The notes beneath the pieces were generated by a model. It had not been told where the DNA came from. It did not search any database and saw only the letters and a program-made list of their open reading frames with translations. A DNA stretch of 64,000 nt from Scytonema sp035967975 (GTDB taxonomy: Bacteria; Cyanobacteriota; Cyanobacteriia; Cyanobacteriales; Nostocaceae), in the NCBI GenBank assembly GCA_035967975.1, contig JAWQFQ010000022.1:1-64000 (forward strand), read 5' to 3'. Of the stretch, positions 45,821 to 55,458 are shown piece by piece (the first letter of the stretch is position 1; the number at the start of each line of letters is the position of its first letter). The translations under genes and the position numbers were made by a program.

Positions 45821-46336
45821 TTAGCCATTGACAAGCGTCAATAAAGGCTTTCTAGGTTGCTGTAGTGCTAGTGTTTGGATATCTTTTTGCGTGTCAGGCG
45901 CAAATAAATTGATTGTTCGAGCCGTCAACAAAAATCCCCCAGTTTTTTTCTCAACGACTGGAAGTGCTGAAAAATTCACTTCCCAAATATTGAGAGGTCT
46001 TTGATTGGATGGGGTTTGAGCAGTTAATGTCGTGTTTGAAGACTGTTGAATAGCATGGTATGCTTCGTTAGTTTCAATAGCAATTGTTTTAAACTTTAGT
46101 ATTTCAATCTCAAGCTGATCTGCTAAAAGGTTAATACTATCCGCCAGAAGTCCTAACTGTTGCAGCCCAGTTACAATCTTGCTTTTAAGAGTTTGCTGCA
46201 CTTCTTGCTTGCGCCATTGACTCAGCTTTTCTACATATTTAGCTAACGCAGCTACATCTTCTTGCAACTGCTCTAAGCTATCCTGTTGATTAGTAACTTG
46301 CGGTTTTAGCTGTGGTAATTCCGATTCACAAAACAT
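45821..46336 (-). CDS. Small coiled-coil protein of unknown function before FAAL
   Basis: 171 residues; GAGGCA before the ATG. The first 100 residues are heptad-like and probably form a helical bundle (SLEQLQEDVAALAKYVEKLS, then LADSINLLADQLEIEIL); the rest is a polar linker and a short beta-rich end. No membrane segment or signal peptide. Not recognised. It is the first gene of the FAAL run, ending just before the FAAL reading frame, so it may be a scaffold or a partner of the ligase (inference). Confidence 0.7.
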   Translation of the reverse strand: MFCESELPQLKPQVTNQQDSLEQLQEDVAALAKYVEKLSQWRKQEVQQTLKSKIVTGLQQLGLLADSINLLADQLEIEILKFKTIAIETNEAYHAIQQSSNTTLTAQTPSNQRPLNIWEVNFSALPVVEKKTGGFLLTARTINLFAPDTQKDIQTLALQQPRKPLLTLVNG

Positions 46337-46860
46337 CTGATGCCTCGTTAATTTTACTGATAATGCTGCTATATTTGCAGCTTGGAATCGAGTATTCCGA
46401 GCTTTGAATGCCCTTCTATAGGTTCATAGAGGGAGGCGATCGATTTTATGCAGAGTTTTTGTGCAGAATTGGAATTTAAATAAAAATCTCCGGTCAGAAA
46501 CTACTCCCTTCGGTGCTATAAGATTACCGATCTGTTTTTCCTCTTCCTTCTCCTGTCGGAGACGCTGCGCGAACGTGTCCTTTGCGTCTTTGCGGTTCAT
46601 TTCAATAGGTAATCTACCCTTCGGGAACGCCTAACGGCGAACGGGCGGAAAGGGAGTAAGAGTGCGATCGCCACCAAATGTAGGGGCGTTCACGCAGTGT
46701 TCCCGAACGCGAGCGCGTCTTCGACAGGAGAAGGGTACGGTTGTTCGCTCTCTAACGTGTATTGCACCCAACCGAGAACCGCTATAATTCTCACTTAACC
46801 GACAAGTATTGCTCTAAATATTATAAAAAGGATGATTTTCCAATTGCTCCAGAGAGCTTT
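46337..46860. other. Intergenic region with dispersed repeats
   Basis: No gene seen. The left 150 bp should hold the promoter of the FAAL transcript. The rest is mosaic: TTGCGGTTCATTTCAATAGG is the inverted copy of a sequence near 41735, and GTAGGGGCGTTC...GTTCGCTCTCT resembles a segment near 5617. Confidence 0.6.
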
Positions 46861-46863
46861 TCA

Positions 46864-47244
46864 TCAATGATTCCCCCCAATCGGTAGAGAACGAATCCGT
46901 ATACGGGTCGCCTCAAGCACCACCACACTGCCCGCTTCTAACGTCTCTTGAAGGGATGGTAAATTAGCCAGTAGAAGTTCTAACTGTTGAACAGGACGGC
47001 GGGTCGTCCCTTTACGAAATAGGATGAACGAGGGGGAACGTTCTGCCCTCAAAGCCAGTAACGTACCAAAGTCAGTATCGACCGATACGATAGTCTGTCC
47101 TGCCGAAGCGGCTAAGGTAAACAGGTCTGTATCATCAGCAGCTTGCAACCCTAATTCACGAACATGAATCGCCTCATAGCCAGCCGAACGAAGACCCTCA
47201 GCTATTGCTGGTGATAAAGCATTATCAATCAAGAACCTCATCAA
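46864..47244 (-). CDS. DUF5615 family PIN-like protein (probable toxin)
   Basis: 126 residues. N-terminal FLIDNALSPAIAEGLRSAGY and SVDTDFGTLL are the PIN-like acidic motifs of the DUF5615 family, often found with DUF433 proteins as a toxin-antitoxin-like pair. The gene overlaps the DUF433 gene by 4 bp (ATGA-type coupling). Probably a ribonuclease-type toxin; activity is inferred from family context only. Confidence 0.85.
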   Translation of the reverse strand: MMRFLIDNALSPAIAEGLRSAGYEAIHVRELGLQAADDTDLFTLAASAGQTIVSVDTDFGTLLALRAERSPSFILFRKGTTRRPVQQLELLLANLPSLQETLEAGSVVVLEATRIRIRSLPIGGNH

Positions 47245-47465
47245 GTTAATAGTGGGAGTTCCCGTTCTTGTAAGGTAGCCGCCGCATAGTGGAGAGCTTC
47301 AGCCAGATCAGCTGCTTCGAGATCGGGATAGGCTGCTAAAATTTCTGCTTCCCTCATCCCCTCAGCAAACATTCCAACCACAGTAGCAACGGGAATCCGT
47401 AAGCCTCGGAGACAAGGTACTCCCCCCATCTGGGCAGGATTGACGGTAATACGGGTAAATTTCAT
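47241..47465 (-). CDS. DUF433 family protein (probable antitoxin)
   Basis: 74 residues, the normal size. RITVNPAQMGGVPCLRGLRI and the short HTH-like segment with EILAAYPDLEAADLAEALHY are typical of DUF433. It comes first in a two-gene unit with the DUF5615 gene, the common antitoxin-toxin order. Confidence 0.87.
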   Translation of the reverse strand: MKFTRITVNPAQMGGVPCLRGLRIPVATVVGMFAEGMREAEILAAYPDLEAADLAEALHYAAATLQERELPLLT

Positions 47466-47532
47466 GAGTTAACAGTTAGACAAAAGATATCTTTTTCTAT
47501 CATAAGCCGTCAGAGTACTGCGTCCTTGCCCT

Positions 47533-47701
47533 TAGAGGTTGTTTGAAAAGTAGTTGGCTGTGATTTTAGGCACTTATCTATCCCCCCTAGCCCCCCTTAA
47601 AAAGGGGGGAAAATCTCTAACGTTCCCCCTTTTTAAGGGGGATTCAGGGGGATATTGAATGTGCATGCTACTGATGAAAGGACTTTTCAAACATCCTCTT
47701 A
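47533..47701. mobile_element. MITE-like element, copy 3 (about 169 bp)
   Basis: The best-preserved copy: left end TTAGAGGTTGTTTGAAAAGT, right end GACTTTTCAAACATCCTCTTA, with inner CCCCCCTAGCCCCCCTT and GGGGGATTCAGGGGGAT arms. It lies between the DUF433 gene and the heme oxygenase gene; the rest of that 438-bp gap holds no gene. Confidence 0.85.
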
Positions 47702-47903
47702 GACAGGGCGTAGGTGAATTATCCCATAACAATTCTTTTCCCATCTGCCCGTATACTGTGATAAAAAGGACTGTTAGCCAGTCATGAAACTAATAACAGA
47801 TAACTGTTAAAGCTAACAATCCTGAAAACAAGATGATGGTAACCACCAACACCCAGTCCCCAGGATTGCGGTAAATTATTCAATTCTCTAACAGTTAGTT
47901 TCC

Positions 47904-48620
47904 TTACTCAGCAGTGGCGAGTTCAGTACTACCACGTGTGCGACGCCGTATGATAGCGTTGTAAACCATAAGACCAATCGCTTTGATCAGATTACCTTCC
48001 AATTCTTGGAACATATTCATGTTCATGCCAAAAGCAGCATTTGCTTCATCGACAATGCGATCGCCTGTCGCCTCATCAATTGGCAATTCATCCAACGCCT
48101 GACGGTATTTAGCTTTAAATGCCTTCTCGTCAGAAATTTCATCAAATTCATAAAAGCTAGTACCTTGTCCATCCGACAAGTTCATTGCTGTTTGAGCAAT
48201 ACCTTTAAGAATTTGTCCGCCGGACAAGTCCCCTAGATAACGGGTGTAGGAGTGGGCGACCAATAGTTCCGGTTCTTTCTGTGCAACTTCCCGGATGCGC
48301 TGTACGTATGCTTCACCTGCAGAAGACAATTGAATTTGCTCCCGCCAGTTGCTTCCATAGTAATAGCTGAGGTCTTGTTCTAAGCTTTGCTTGCGATAGA
48401 GTTCGAGGAAATTAATTTTAGAAACGATTGGGTGGTCGTGAAGCTTCTGCAATTCCTCTTCCATCGCTGAGTAAACGAAGTAGAGATTAGCCACCAACTT
48501 ACGATAAGAGTTTTTCTCAACAACCCCTTTCAGAAAACACTTGACAAAACCTACATTTTCTGCCATTGTGTGGGCTTTTTTCGTCCCGACACGCAGTTTT
48601 GATGCTAAATTGCTGCTCAT
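47904..48620 (-). CDS. ho1: Heme oxygenase (biliverdin-producing)
   Basis: 238 residues from the ATG at 48620, giving the usual cyanobacterial start MSSNLASKLRVGTKKAHTMA; a TTG five codons upstream is less likely. The proximal heme histidine lies in GTKKAHTMAENVGF and the distal-helix glycines in LGDLSGGQILKG. It opens heme to biliverdin, CO and Fe2+, the first step to phycocyanobilin. It stands alone between a MITE and a pseudogene. A housekeeping gene, unrelated to the neighbouring clusters. Confidence 0.95.
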   Translation of the reverse strand: MSSNLASKLRVGTKKAHTMAENVGFVKCFLKGVVEKNSYRKLVANLYFVYSAMEEELQKLHDHPIVSKINFLELYRKQSLEQDLSYYYGSNWREQIQLSSAGEAYVQRIREVAQKEPELLVAHSYTRYLGDLSGGQILKGIAQTAMNLSDGQGTSFYEFDEISDEKAFKAKYRQALDELPIDEATGDRIVDEANAAFGMNMNMFQELEGNLIKAIGLMVYNAIIRRRTRGSTELATAE

Positions 48621-48635
48621 ACTAAATTTTCTCAA

Positions 48636-49585
48636 CTTTAAAACGTCAACTGTCAGAGTTGTAATTTACGAACGGCTACAAAAGCCACTAAAACGTTACA
48701 GTAGAACTATTTGATGAGAAATTACATTAAAATTCTTTAAGCTTCATGATTTGTACTTCTTTACACAGCTAATGAAAAGGGAATTTGAACCCATTGACTC
48801 CTCATACTTCGCTGTTTGTTGCCAATTATCATGAAATTTCTTGAAAAATCACAACGAACTCTTGTTTTTCCTGACTCTGCGCTTGCAGGCTCTACACAAT
48901 ACTTTTAATAGGGAACAGGGAACGGGCAACAGGCAACAGGGAAATCCCCATAGATAAATCAAAAAGCACCAAAGAAATAATTTTTAACTGAAAATGAAAG
49001 GGAGGATAAACGATGCAGAGCCCTAACATTACGTTACCACGTTGGTGAGGATGGTCTTTTACATTTAGACCTACCTGTCGGATTAACTGATGCTGAACTA
49101 GAAGTGAAAAGAACATTCAAGCAGGTTACACTAGTCCCAAAAATAGTGGAAGACTCAGAATGGAAAGAGGTTTCTACGCCCCTCGCAACCGATTTCTACG
49201 CCCTCATTCATAGGGGATTGTGAATACCTTTAAGGGACTTCCAAATAAAAAAATCTTCAAAAATTTCTTGTGGTGCGGGCTTCTAGCCCACCACCTGTAC
49301 ACAACGGGCGGGGACGCCCGTACCACAAGAGATATACGCAAGCCTCATGCTTGATATCTTGTTTCTAAAAATACCTCATTTAGCAGTAAAAACTCTTAAT
49401 TTATCAAAACTTCATCAAAAATCAGGAATACTTATACGTATTTTTGCTGAATAAGCAAGCAATTTGAAATAAGTTTATAGACAGTAAACTTAGTAAACTG
49501 TCCTGAATGAAACGTATCCAACGGGAATTGTTGGATCGTGATTAAAGTGCTATTCTCCTGTGTAACGGTGTGGAGCTATTATAAT
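48636..49585. other. Intergenic region with a frameshifted gene and repeats
   Basis: Apart from the pseudogene at 49013-49223 no gene is seen. Near 48906 there is a GGGAACAGGGAACGGGCAAC repeat tract. Near 49270-49330 a palindrome-like element (CTTGTGGTGCGGGC ... GCCCGTACCACAAGA) is present. The last 200 bp are AT-rich and should hold the glmM promoter. Confidence 0.6.
49013..49223 (+). pseudogene. Frameshifted small antitoxin-like gene
   Basis: An ATG with GGGAGG upstream begins a frame that stops after 11 codons, but one base over the same DNA reads LTLRYHVGEDGLLHLDLPVG and continues through LTDAELEV to a stop at 49221. This pattern resembles small cyanobacterial antitoxin-like proteins with a conserved DG(L/I)LHLD core (recalled, not searched). 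One extra base near the start explains the break. No toxin gene follows. Confidence 0.5.
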
Positions 49586-51055
49586 ATGGTATCATATCTA
49601 ACTAAAAATCAAAACGGAAATTCTGGAGTTTCTGCTTCCAAAACTGAGGACTTTGTAAAAGTTAATGGGGGTAGTTTTGGTCATAACTTAATATCTTTAC
49701 CGACAAATCCCCTATTTGGTACAGATGGTATTCGCGGACGTGTGGGAGAACTACTCAGTGCTCCTCTAGCACTACAAGTGGGTTTTTGGACGGGCGTGGT
49801 TTTACAAAATCAATCCCCAAGCCCCGGACCTGTCATTCTCGGACAAGATTCCAGAAACTCAAGTGATATGCTGGCTCTGGCTTTAAGCGCAGGGTTAACA
49901 GCAGCGGGACTGGAGGTATGGAATTTAGGGTTATGCCCTACTCCTTGTGTTGCATATCTTACTAGTATCAGCGATGCTATAGGTGGAGTGATGATTTCTG
50001 CAAGTCATAACCCACCGGAAGATAACGGGATTAAAATTTTTGGTGGAAATGGTTTGAAGTTACCCCAAGCTTTGCAGACCGAAATTGAAGCAGGAGTGCG
50101 CGGTAAATCGTCTGCTCCTTACAGCAATTGTCGGCGACAATACTCACGACTGGATTTAGTAGGAAGTTACGCTGAAGCTTTGAAAAAACCACTCCACGGC
50201 AACGTGAGTTTCCAGGGGATGAAAATTGTTTTAGATTTAGCATGGGGAGCTGCAGTTAATTTAGCGCCATCTGTATTTAGGGAATTGGGAGCAGAAGTTA
50301 TTTGTTTGCACAACCATCCGGATGGCGATCGCATTAATGTCAACTGCGGTTCTACTCACCTAGATATTCTGCAAGCAGCGGTTAACGAACACCAAGCAGA
50401 TGTGGGATTTGCTTTTGATGGTGACGCTGATAGGGTTTTAGCTGTAGACAATATCGGACGACCAGTCAATGGTGACTACATTCTCTATCTATGGGGACGG
50501 CGCTTGCAGCAAAAGCAAGAACTACCACATAATCTCATTGTTTCTACAGTCATGGCAAACTTAGGTTTTGAGAGAGCGTGGAAACAAGCAGGTGGTGAAT
50601 TAATTCGCACATCCGTTGGTGACCAGTACGTTCAAGCAGAAATGCTGCGGACAGGGGGCGTGTTAGGGGGCGAACAATCCGGTCACATTCTCTGCCGTCA
50701 TTATGGCATTACAGGAGATGGTTTGCTGACAGCCCTGCACGTAGCTGCTTTGGTAAAACAAACTGGTGTTCGTCTATCAGAAATGGTAGACCAAAGCTTT
50801 CAAACCTACCCCCAACTACTAAAGAATGTTCGTGTAGAAGATAGAGCTAAGCGTTTGGGATGGAAAGATTGTCAACCATTACAGCAGGCGATCGCTCACG
50901 CGGAAGTAGCAATGGGAGATTCTGGTAGAATTTTAGTCCGCGCCTCTGGTACAGAGCCAGTTATTCGAGTCATGGTAGAAGCTGAAGATGCTGAATTAGC
51001 CAACTACTGGACAAAGGAGTTAGTGCTCCAAGTCCAACAACATTTGGTTGTGTAA
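49586..51055 (+). CDS. glmM: Phosphoglucosamine mutase
   Basis: 489 residues from the ATG at 49586; the frame extends back to a GTG at 49538, but the ATG gives the normal cyanobacterial N-terminus. The catalytic serine loop is GVMISASHNPPEDNGIK, the Mg site AFDGDADRVLAVD, the sugar loop GGEQSGHI and the phosphate loop RASGTEPVIRVM. It converts glucosamine-6-phosphate to glucosamine-1-phosphate for peptidoglycan precursors. All key motifs are intact, so this is a working housekeeping gene. Confidence 0.95.
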   Translation: MVSYLTKNQNGNSGVSASKTEDFVKVNGGSFGHNLISLPTNPLFGTDGIRGRVGELLSAPLALQVGFWTGVVLQNQSPSPGPVILGQDSRNSSDMLALALSAGLTAAGLEVWNLGLCPTPCVAYLTSISDAIGGVMISASHNPPEDNGIKIFGGNGLKLPQALQTEIEAGVRGKSSAPYSNCRRQYSRLDLVGSYAEALKKPLHGNVSFQGMKIVLDLAWGAAVNLAPSVFRELGAEVICLHNHPDGDRINVNCGSTHLDILQAAVNEHQADVGFAFDGDADRVLAVDNIGRPVNGDYILYLWGRRLQQKQELPHNLIVSTVMANLGFERAWKQAGGELIRTSVGDQYVQAEMLRTGGVLGGEQSGHILCRHYGITGDGLLTALHVAALVKQTGVRLSEMVDQSFQTYPQLLKNVRVEDRAKRLGWKDCQPLQQAIAHAEVAMGDSGRILVRASGTEPVIRVMVEAEDAELANYWTKELVLQVQQHLVV

Positions 51056-51157
51056 CAATTATCACTTTTACGTTCGTAGTTGCGCTTTAGCGCATGCATC
51101 GCAACTACGAGCCAGTCATAACTGATAATTATTAACCAATCGCTAATAACATTTAAA

Positions 51158-51928
51158 ATGTCCTTTCACCAAGAAACTCACGAGACCAGTGCATTAATTG
51201 TAGGAGCCAGCCAAGGTATTGGTTTAGGTTTCGTGCAACAATTGCTACAAGATAATAGATTTGTCAAAATTTATGCAACTTATCGTCAAGTAGAATCAGC
51301 TTCAGAATTGTTAAGTCTTGCTAACGATCGCCCTCATCAACTCACTTGTCTGTTAATGGATATCACCGATGAAACACAAATTGCTGATACCATTCAGAAG
51401 ATACGTGTAACCACTAACAAGCTTCACTTAGTTATCAACTGTGTCGGGATACTGCATGAAGGTTCTTTACAACCAGAAAAAAGTTTAAGACATATAAATT
51501 CAGAGCAATTAATACGTTACTTCCAAGTCAATAGTATTGGATCTGTTTTGCTTGCCAAACACCTATTACCTTTATTCCGCCATCAAGAGCGGAGCATTTT
51601 TGCAAGTATTTCTGCTAAGATAGGAAGTATCGGAGATAACAAATTAGGTGGTTGGTATGGTTACCGAGCCTCTAAAGCTGCACTGAATATGTTTATGCGA
51701 ACGGTGGCGATTGAATACGGTAGAACCAGCCCCAAAACCATAGTCGTCAATCTACACCCCGGTACAACTGATACACGTCTTTCTCGTCCTTTCCAAACTA
51801 ACGTGTCTCCAGAAAAATTATTCTCAGTTGAGCGTACAGTCAACCAATTGCTAGCCGTCATCGAACAGCTTCAAGAAAGTGATAGTGGGCAGTTTTTTTC
51901 CTGGGACGGAAGCCGATTGCCTTGGTGA
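51158..51928 (+). CDS. Short-chain dehydrogenase/reductase (C-factor-like)
   Basis: 256 residues. N-terminal nucleotide-binding ALIVGASQGIGLGFVQQL, NAG-equivalent LVINCVGIL, and the catalytic YxxxK in GYRASKAALNMF. This is the SDR subgroup close to the C-signal/CsgA-like proteins in many cyanobacteria; the substrate is unknown. It follows glmM by about 100 bp in the same direction, separated by a repeat with GTTGCGCTTTAGCGCATGCA; cotranscription is possible but not needed. Confidence 0.88.
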   Translation: MSFHQETHETSALIVGASQGIGLGFVQQLLQDNRFVKIYATYRQVESASELLSLANDRPHQLTCLLMDITDETQIADTIQKIRVTTNKLHLVINCVGILHEGSLQPEKSLRHINSEQLIRYFQVNSIGSVLLAKHLLPLFRHQERSIFASISAKIGSIGDNKLGGWYGYRASKAALNMFMRTVAIEYGRTSPKTIVVNLHPGTTDTRLSRPFQTNVSPEKLFSVERTVNQLLAVIEQLQESDSGQFFSWDGSRLPW

Positions 51929-51938
51929 TTAAAGATAG

Positions 51939-51968
51939 ATGTTAGTGGTTAGTGGTTAGTGGTTAGTA
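51939..51968. repeat. 7-bp tandem repeat tract (GTTAGTG)
   Basis: Four copies of TTAGTGG. The same heptamer occurs at 41677-41702 and 53049-53078, showing one repeat family spread in the window. Confidence 0.8.
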
Positions 51969-52084
51969 GGGATACAGATATTTTCACTAAATTTGTGTTT
52001 CTGATTCGGTAAAGATAGGAGGCCTTGACTAGAAAGCATTTATAGAGTATAATGGGCGCGAAAGTAGACAAATAAATTAAAAAC

Positions 52085-52894
52085 GTGAATGTCACTCCAT
52101 CCAGAGAAAAGCCGCATGTCACATGGCAGGCGGTTTTCTCATTACTAATGTTTATTTTCATGTACCTCCCGATACTGGTACTCGGCTTCTACAGCTTCAA
52201 TCAATCGCCCTACAGTGCAACATGGCAAGGATTTACTCTGGAATGGTACAGGAAATTGTTTAGTGATGAGCGGATTTTATCAGCTTTACAAAACAGTTTG
52301 ATAGTCGCCTTGTCTGCTGTGGCGATTTCCGCCGTGTTGGGAACTTTGATGGCTGTCGGGTTAAGTCGTTACCAATTTCTGGGGAAAACTTTATATCGTG
52401 GCGTGTCTTATCTACCTTTGATTATTCCCGATATTGCGATCGCAGTTGCTACCCTAGTCTTTTTAGCAGCTTTTGCCATTCCCCTCAGCATATGGACTAT
52501 TGTTGCTGCTCACGTGGTCTTTTGTCTTGCTTACATCGGTCTTGTTGTCTCTTCTCGACTCACCAACTTAGATCCCCATTTAGAGGAAGCAGCCCTGGAT
52601 TTAGGCGCAACACCAGTACAAGCCTTCATAAAAGTTCTGTTACCCCAGTTGATGCCTAGCATTATAGCTGGTTGTTTGCTAGCTTTTATCCTCAGCTTAG
52701 ATGATTTTCTTATTGCCAGTTTTACTGCGGGTAGCGGTTCTAACACCTTACCCATGGAAATTTTTAGCCGGATTAGAACAGGAGTCAAACCAGATATCAA
52801 TGCTTTGAGTGTTCTCTTGATTTTAGTATCCGTCATTGTGGCTTTGATAGCAGAATTAATTCGTGCTTCCGGCGAAAATAAGGTTTCTCAATAA
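52085..52894 (+). CDS. PotC-like ABC transporter permease (orphan)
   Basis: 269 residues with six predicted membrane helices and the EAA coupling loop EEAALDLGATPVQAFIKVLL. Typical PotC features are MYLPILVLGFYSFN near the start and LDDFLIASFTAGSGSNTLP near the end. PotC is an inner-membrane subunit of spermidine/putrescine importers. The start is GTG at 52085. No potA, potB or potD lies nearby, so it must work with subunits encoded elsewhere or has become separated. Confidence 0.88.
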   Translation: MNVTPSREKPHVTWQAVFSLLMFIFMYLPILVLGFYSFNQSPYSATWQGFTLEWYRKLFSDERILSALQNSLIVALSAVAISAVLGTLMAVGLSRYQFLGKTLYRGVSYLPLIIPDIAIAVATLVFLAAFAIPLSIWTIVAAHVVFCLAYIGLVVSSRLTNLDPHLEEAALDLGATPVQAFIKVLLPQLMPSIIAGCLLAFILSLDDFLIASFTAGSGSNTLPMEIFSRIRTGVKPDINALSVLLILVSVIVALIAELIRASGENKVSQ

Positions 52895-53273
52895 AAACTC
52901 CTGCTACCATGCAAGGGCATAGAGCAGGAGCGATCGACCCACAGAGCGCCTAATAAATTAGAGAGTCACTCTTGAAACCAGAGTAGCGAACAAAAGTTCT
53001 TAGTTGGCTAGACAAAAGTCATCTATAATTCATGACTTTTGTCATGAGGGGTGTTAGTGGTTAGTGGTTAGTGGTTAGTGGCATTGATTGGGTAACAACT
53101 TATTTATTAGATTAGTACTTGACAGTTTCACAGCTTAAGCATATTATTCTCTATATAACGGATATTCTTGTGCTTATATACATCTAACTTTTAAAAACTT
53201 CTATATTGTGAGCAGTCAGCTCAACCGCTCGGAAAAGAGCCACCCTTGGACAAGATGCAACACATGGCTCATT
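52895..53273. other. Gap with STRR before the kinase gene
   Basis: No gene. Contains an inverted repeat (GACAAAAGTCAT..ATTCATGACTTTTGTCAT) at about 53011-53045 that may end the permease transcript, a GTTAGTG heptamer tract at 53049-53078, and an AT-rich promoter stretch. Confidence 0.6.
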
Positions 53274-55136
53274 ATGCAAATCTGCCAAAATCTCAGTTGC
53301 TCAAATCCCTTCAACCCTGATGGCAATAAATACTGCATGAGCTGCGGACAAAGCAACTTTGGTAACTTCCTCAGAAACCGCTACCGTGTATTGGGATTAC
53401 TAGGCGAGGGCGGGTTCAGCAGAACTTATGCAGCAGAAGACGTTGATCGCCTCAATGCGCCTTGCGTGATTAAGCAGTTCTTCCCGCAAGTTCAGGGGAC
53501 TTCAGAACGTTCTAAAGCCGCAGAATTGTTCAAGCAAGAAGCACAGCGGCTTTACGAACTAGGAGAAAATCACCTGCAAATTCCCAGATTGCTGGCTTAC
53601 TTTGAACAAGGTTCCAGTTTGTATCTGGTGCAAGAATTTATTCAAGGACAAACCCTCCGCGAAGAACTCCAGTATCAAATGTTTGGCGAAGAACAGATTC
53701 GCGAACTTCTGTGTGACTTACTACCAGTTATCCAATTTATCCACGATCGCAATGTCATTCATCGAGACCTGAAACCAGAAAACATTATCCGTCGTCAAAG
53801 TGATAACCAGTTTGTCCTCATTGACTTTGGTGGTGCTAAACAAGTCACCCAAACCAGTTTATCGCGACAGGCGACAGTCCTCTATACTATAGGTTATGCA
53901 CCCAGCGAACAAATGGCTGGCTTCGCTTGTCACGCTAGTGATTTGTATGCATTGGGAGTCACTTGTGTGCGGCTGCTAACACGGTCTTTGCCGATACAAG
54001 ACGCCTACGGACAAATTCACGATAATCTTTTCGACCCGATCAACGGTCAATGGCTGTGGCGAGAATACCTACAGCAAAGAGATATAACTATCAGCGATCG
54101 CTTAGGGTACATTTTAGATAAGTTACTAAAATACTTGCCAAGAGATAGGTATCAATCAGCGAAAGACGTTCTCCACGACTTACATAGCGACACATCTCTT
54201 CTCGAACCAATCTTAGTACAATCCGAACCTGAATCACCGCCTCAAGAACAGGAATTCCCAACAATGACAAATCCCGAACCAGAAACATTCGTAGAAATCC
54301 CCTCATTACAACTTTTTGATTTTGATGTCGTCACAGTAGATCCAGAGGGGAAAGAAGTTGACCGTGAAAAACGGAATGGAAAATTCTATGTAGAAAACTT
54401 AGGTAACGACATCACATTAGAAATGGTAGCCATTCCTAGCGGTACCTTTATGATGGGTTCGCCAAGCAATGAAGGGGATGCTGACGAACGCCCACAACAT
54501 CCAGTCATCCTCAAACCTTTCTTCATGGGAAAATACCCTATCACCCAAGCACAATGGCGAGCAGCAGCGGCTTTACCGAGAGTCAAACAATCGTTAAACC
54601 CCAATCCATCCAAATTTAAAGGACCAAATCGACCTGTTGAAAATGTATCTTGGCATGAAGCGGTGGAGTTTTGTGCAAGATTGTATGAAAAAACCGGACG
54701 AGAGTATCGTTTACCCAGTGAAGCTGAGTGGGAATATGCTTGTCGCGCTACAACCACAACACCTTTTCACTTTGGAAAAACTGTGACTCCTAGTTTAGTG
54801 AATTGTGGCGGAAGCGAAGCATACGCAGCTGAGCCGAGAACCAAGTTCCGTAAAGAAACTACAACTGTCGGTAGTTTTCAAGTCGCCAACGCCTTTGGAT
54901 TATACGATATGCACGGACTTGTTTGGGAGTGGTGCGCCGACCCTTGGCATAAAAATTATGAGGGCGCACCTTCTGATGGGACAGTTTGGGAAGAAGGTGG
55001 GGATAAACATCGTCGCGTCTTGCGCGGTGGTTCTTGGAGTTTTAACTCTGTCTTATGTCGTAGCGCCAGTCGCAGTTGGAATGAACCGGATGGTGGGTTG
55101 CGGATATGTGGTTTTCGCGTTGTGGCGACTTGGTAA
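53274..55136 (+). CDS. Serine/threonine protein kinase fused to a formylglycine-generating-enzyme-like domain
   Basis: 620 residues from the ATG at 53274, which starts directly at a four-cysteine zinc ribbon (MQICQNLSCSNPFNPDGNKY, then CMSCG). Kinase domain at about 30-300 with LLGEGGFSRTY, Lys in CVIKQFF, HRDLKPENII and IDFGGAKQV, all catalytic residues present. A Pro/Glu-rich linker leads to a C-terminal FGE-sulfatase domain (MVAIPSGTFMMGSPSNEGDA, GREYRLPSEAEWEYACR, VWEWCADPWH, RVLRGGSW). The fusion is common in cyanobacteria; the FGE part is usually thought to bind or modify partners rather than mature sulfatases. No transmembrane segment is seen. Substrates unknown. Confidence 0.92.
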   Translation: MQICQNLSCSNPFNPDGNKYCMSCGQSNFGNFLRNRYRVLGLLGEGGFSRTYAAEDVDRLNAPCVIKQFFPQVQGTSERSKAAELFKQEAQRLYELGENHLQIPRLLAYFEQGSSLYLVQEFIQGQTLREELQYQMFGEEQIRELLCDLLPVIQFIHDRNVIHRDLKPENIIRRQSDNQFVLIDFGGAKQVTQTSLSRQATVLYTIGYAPSEQMAGFACHASDLYALGVTCVRLLTRSLPIQDAYGQIHDNLFDPINGQWLWREYLQQRDITISDRLGYILDKLLKYLPRDRYQSAKDVLHDLHSDTSLLEPILVQSEPESPPQEQEFPTMTNPEPETFVEIPSLQLFDFDVVTVDPEGKEVDREKRNGKFYVENLGNDITLEMVAIPSGTFMMGSPSNEGDADERPQHPVILKPFFMGKYPITQAQWRAAAALPRVKQSLNPNPSKFKGPNRPVENVSWHEAVEFCARLYEKTGREYRLPSEAEWEYACRATTTTPFHFGKTVTPSLVNCGGSEAYAAEPRTKFRKETTTVGSFQVANAFGLYDMHGLVWEWCADPWHKNYEGAPSDGTVWEEGGDKHRRVLRGGSWSFNSVLCRSASRSWNEPDGGLRICGFRVVATW

Positions 55137-55458
55137 TGAACCGCAGATAAACGCAGATGAACGCAGATGAGTAGAATTTGGGATGGGGGGAGATACGTCG
55201 AGCATCACACCCTATTTTTTTCTTTTTTTGTTTAGGTTAAGCCCTAAATTAAAATTTGGGCTAAAAGCTCAAACCCGTTAAAACGGGTTAAAAGCCATAT
55301 TCAGTCAGATTCATCTGACTTTAGCGATCAAGGTGTGAAATTTATTTTTTGGCTCAAAACCTATGCAGTATTGCTATTAGATGTATGGGGGCAAGCAACA
55401 GCGCCCCTACTTGTTATAATACGTTATGTATGCTCTGTAGTAATTGGGCGTAATCTCC
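55137..55458. other. Gap with dispersed repeats
   Basis: No gene. Contains AACGCAGATGAACGCAGATG (also near 43870), a palindrome AACCCGTTAAAACGGGTT at about 55274-55291 and TCAGATTCATCTGA, likely terminator or repeat elements. Confidence 0.6.
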
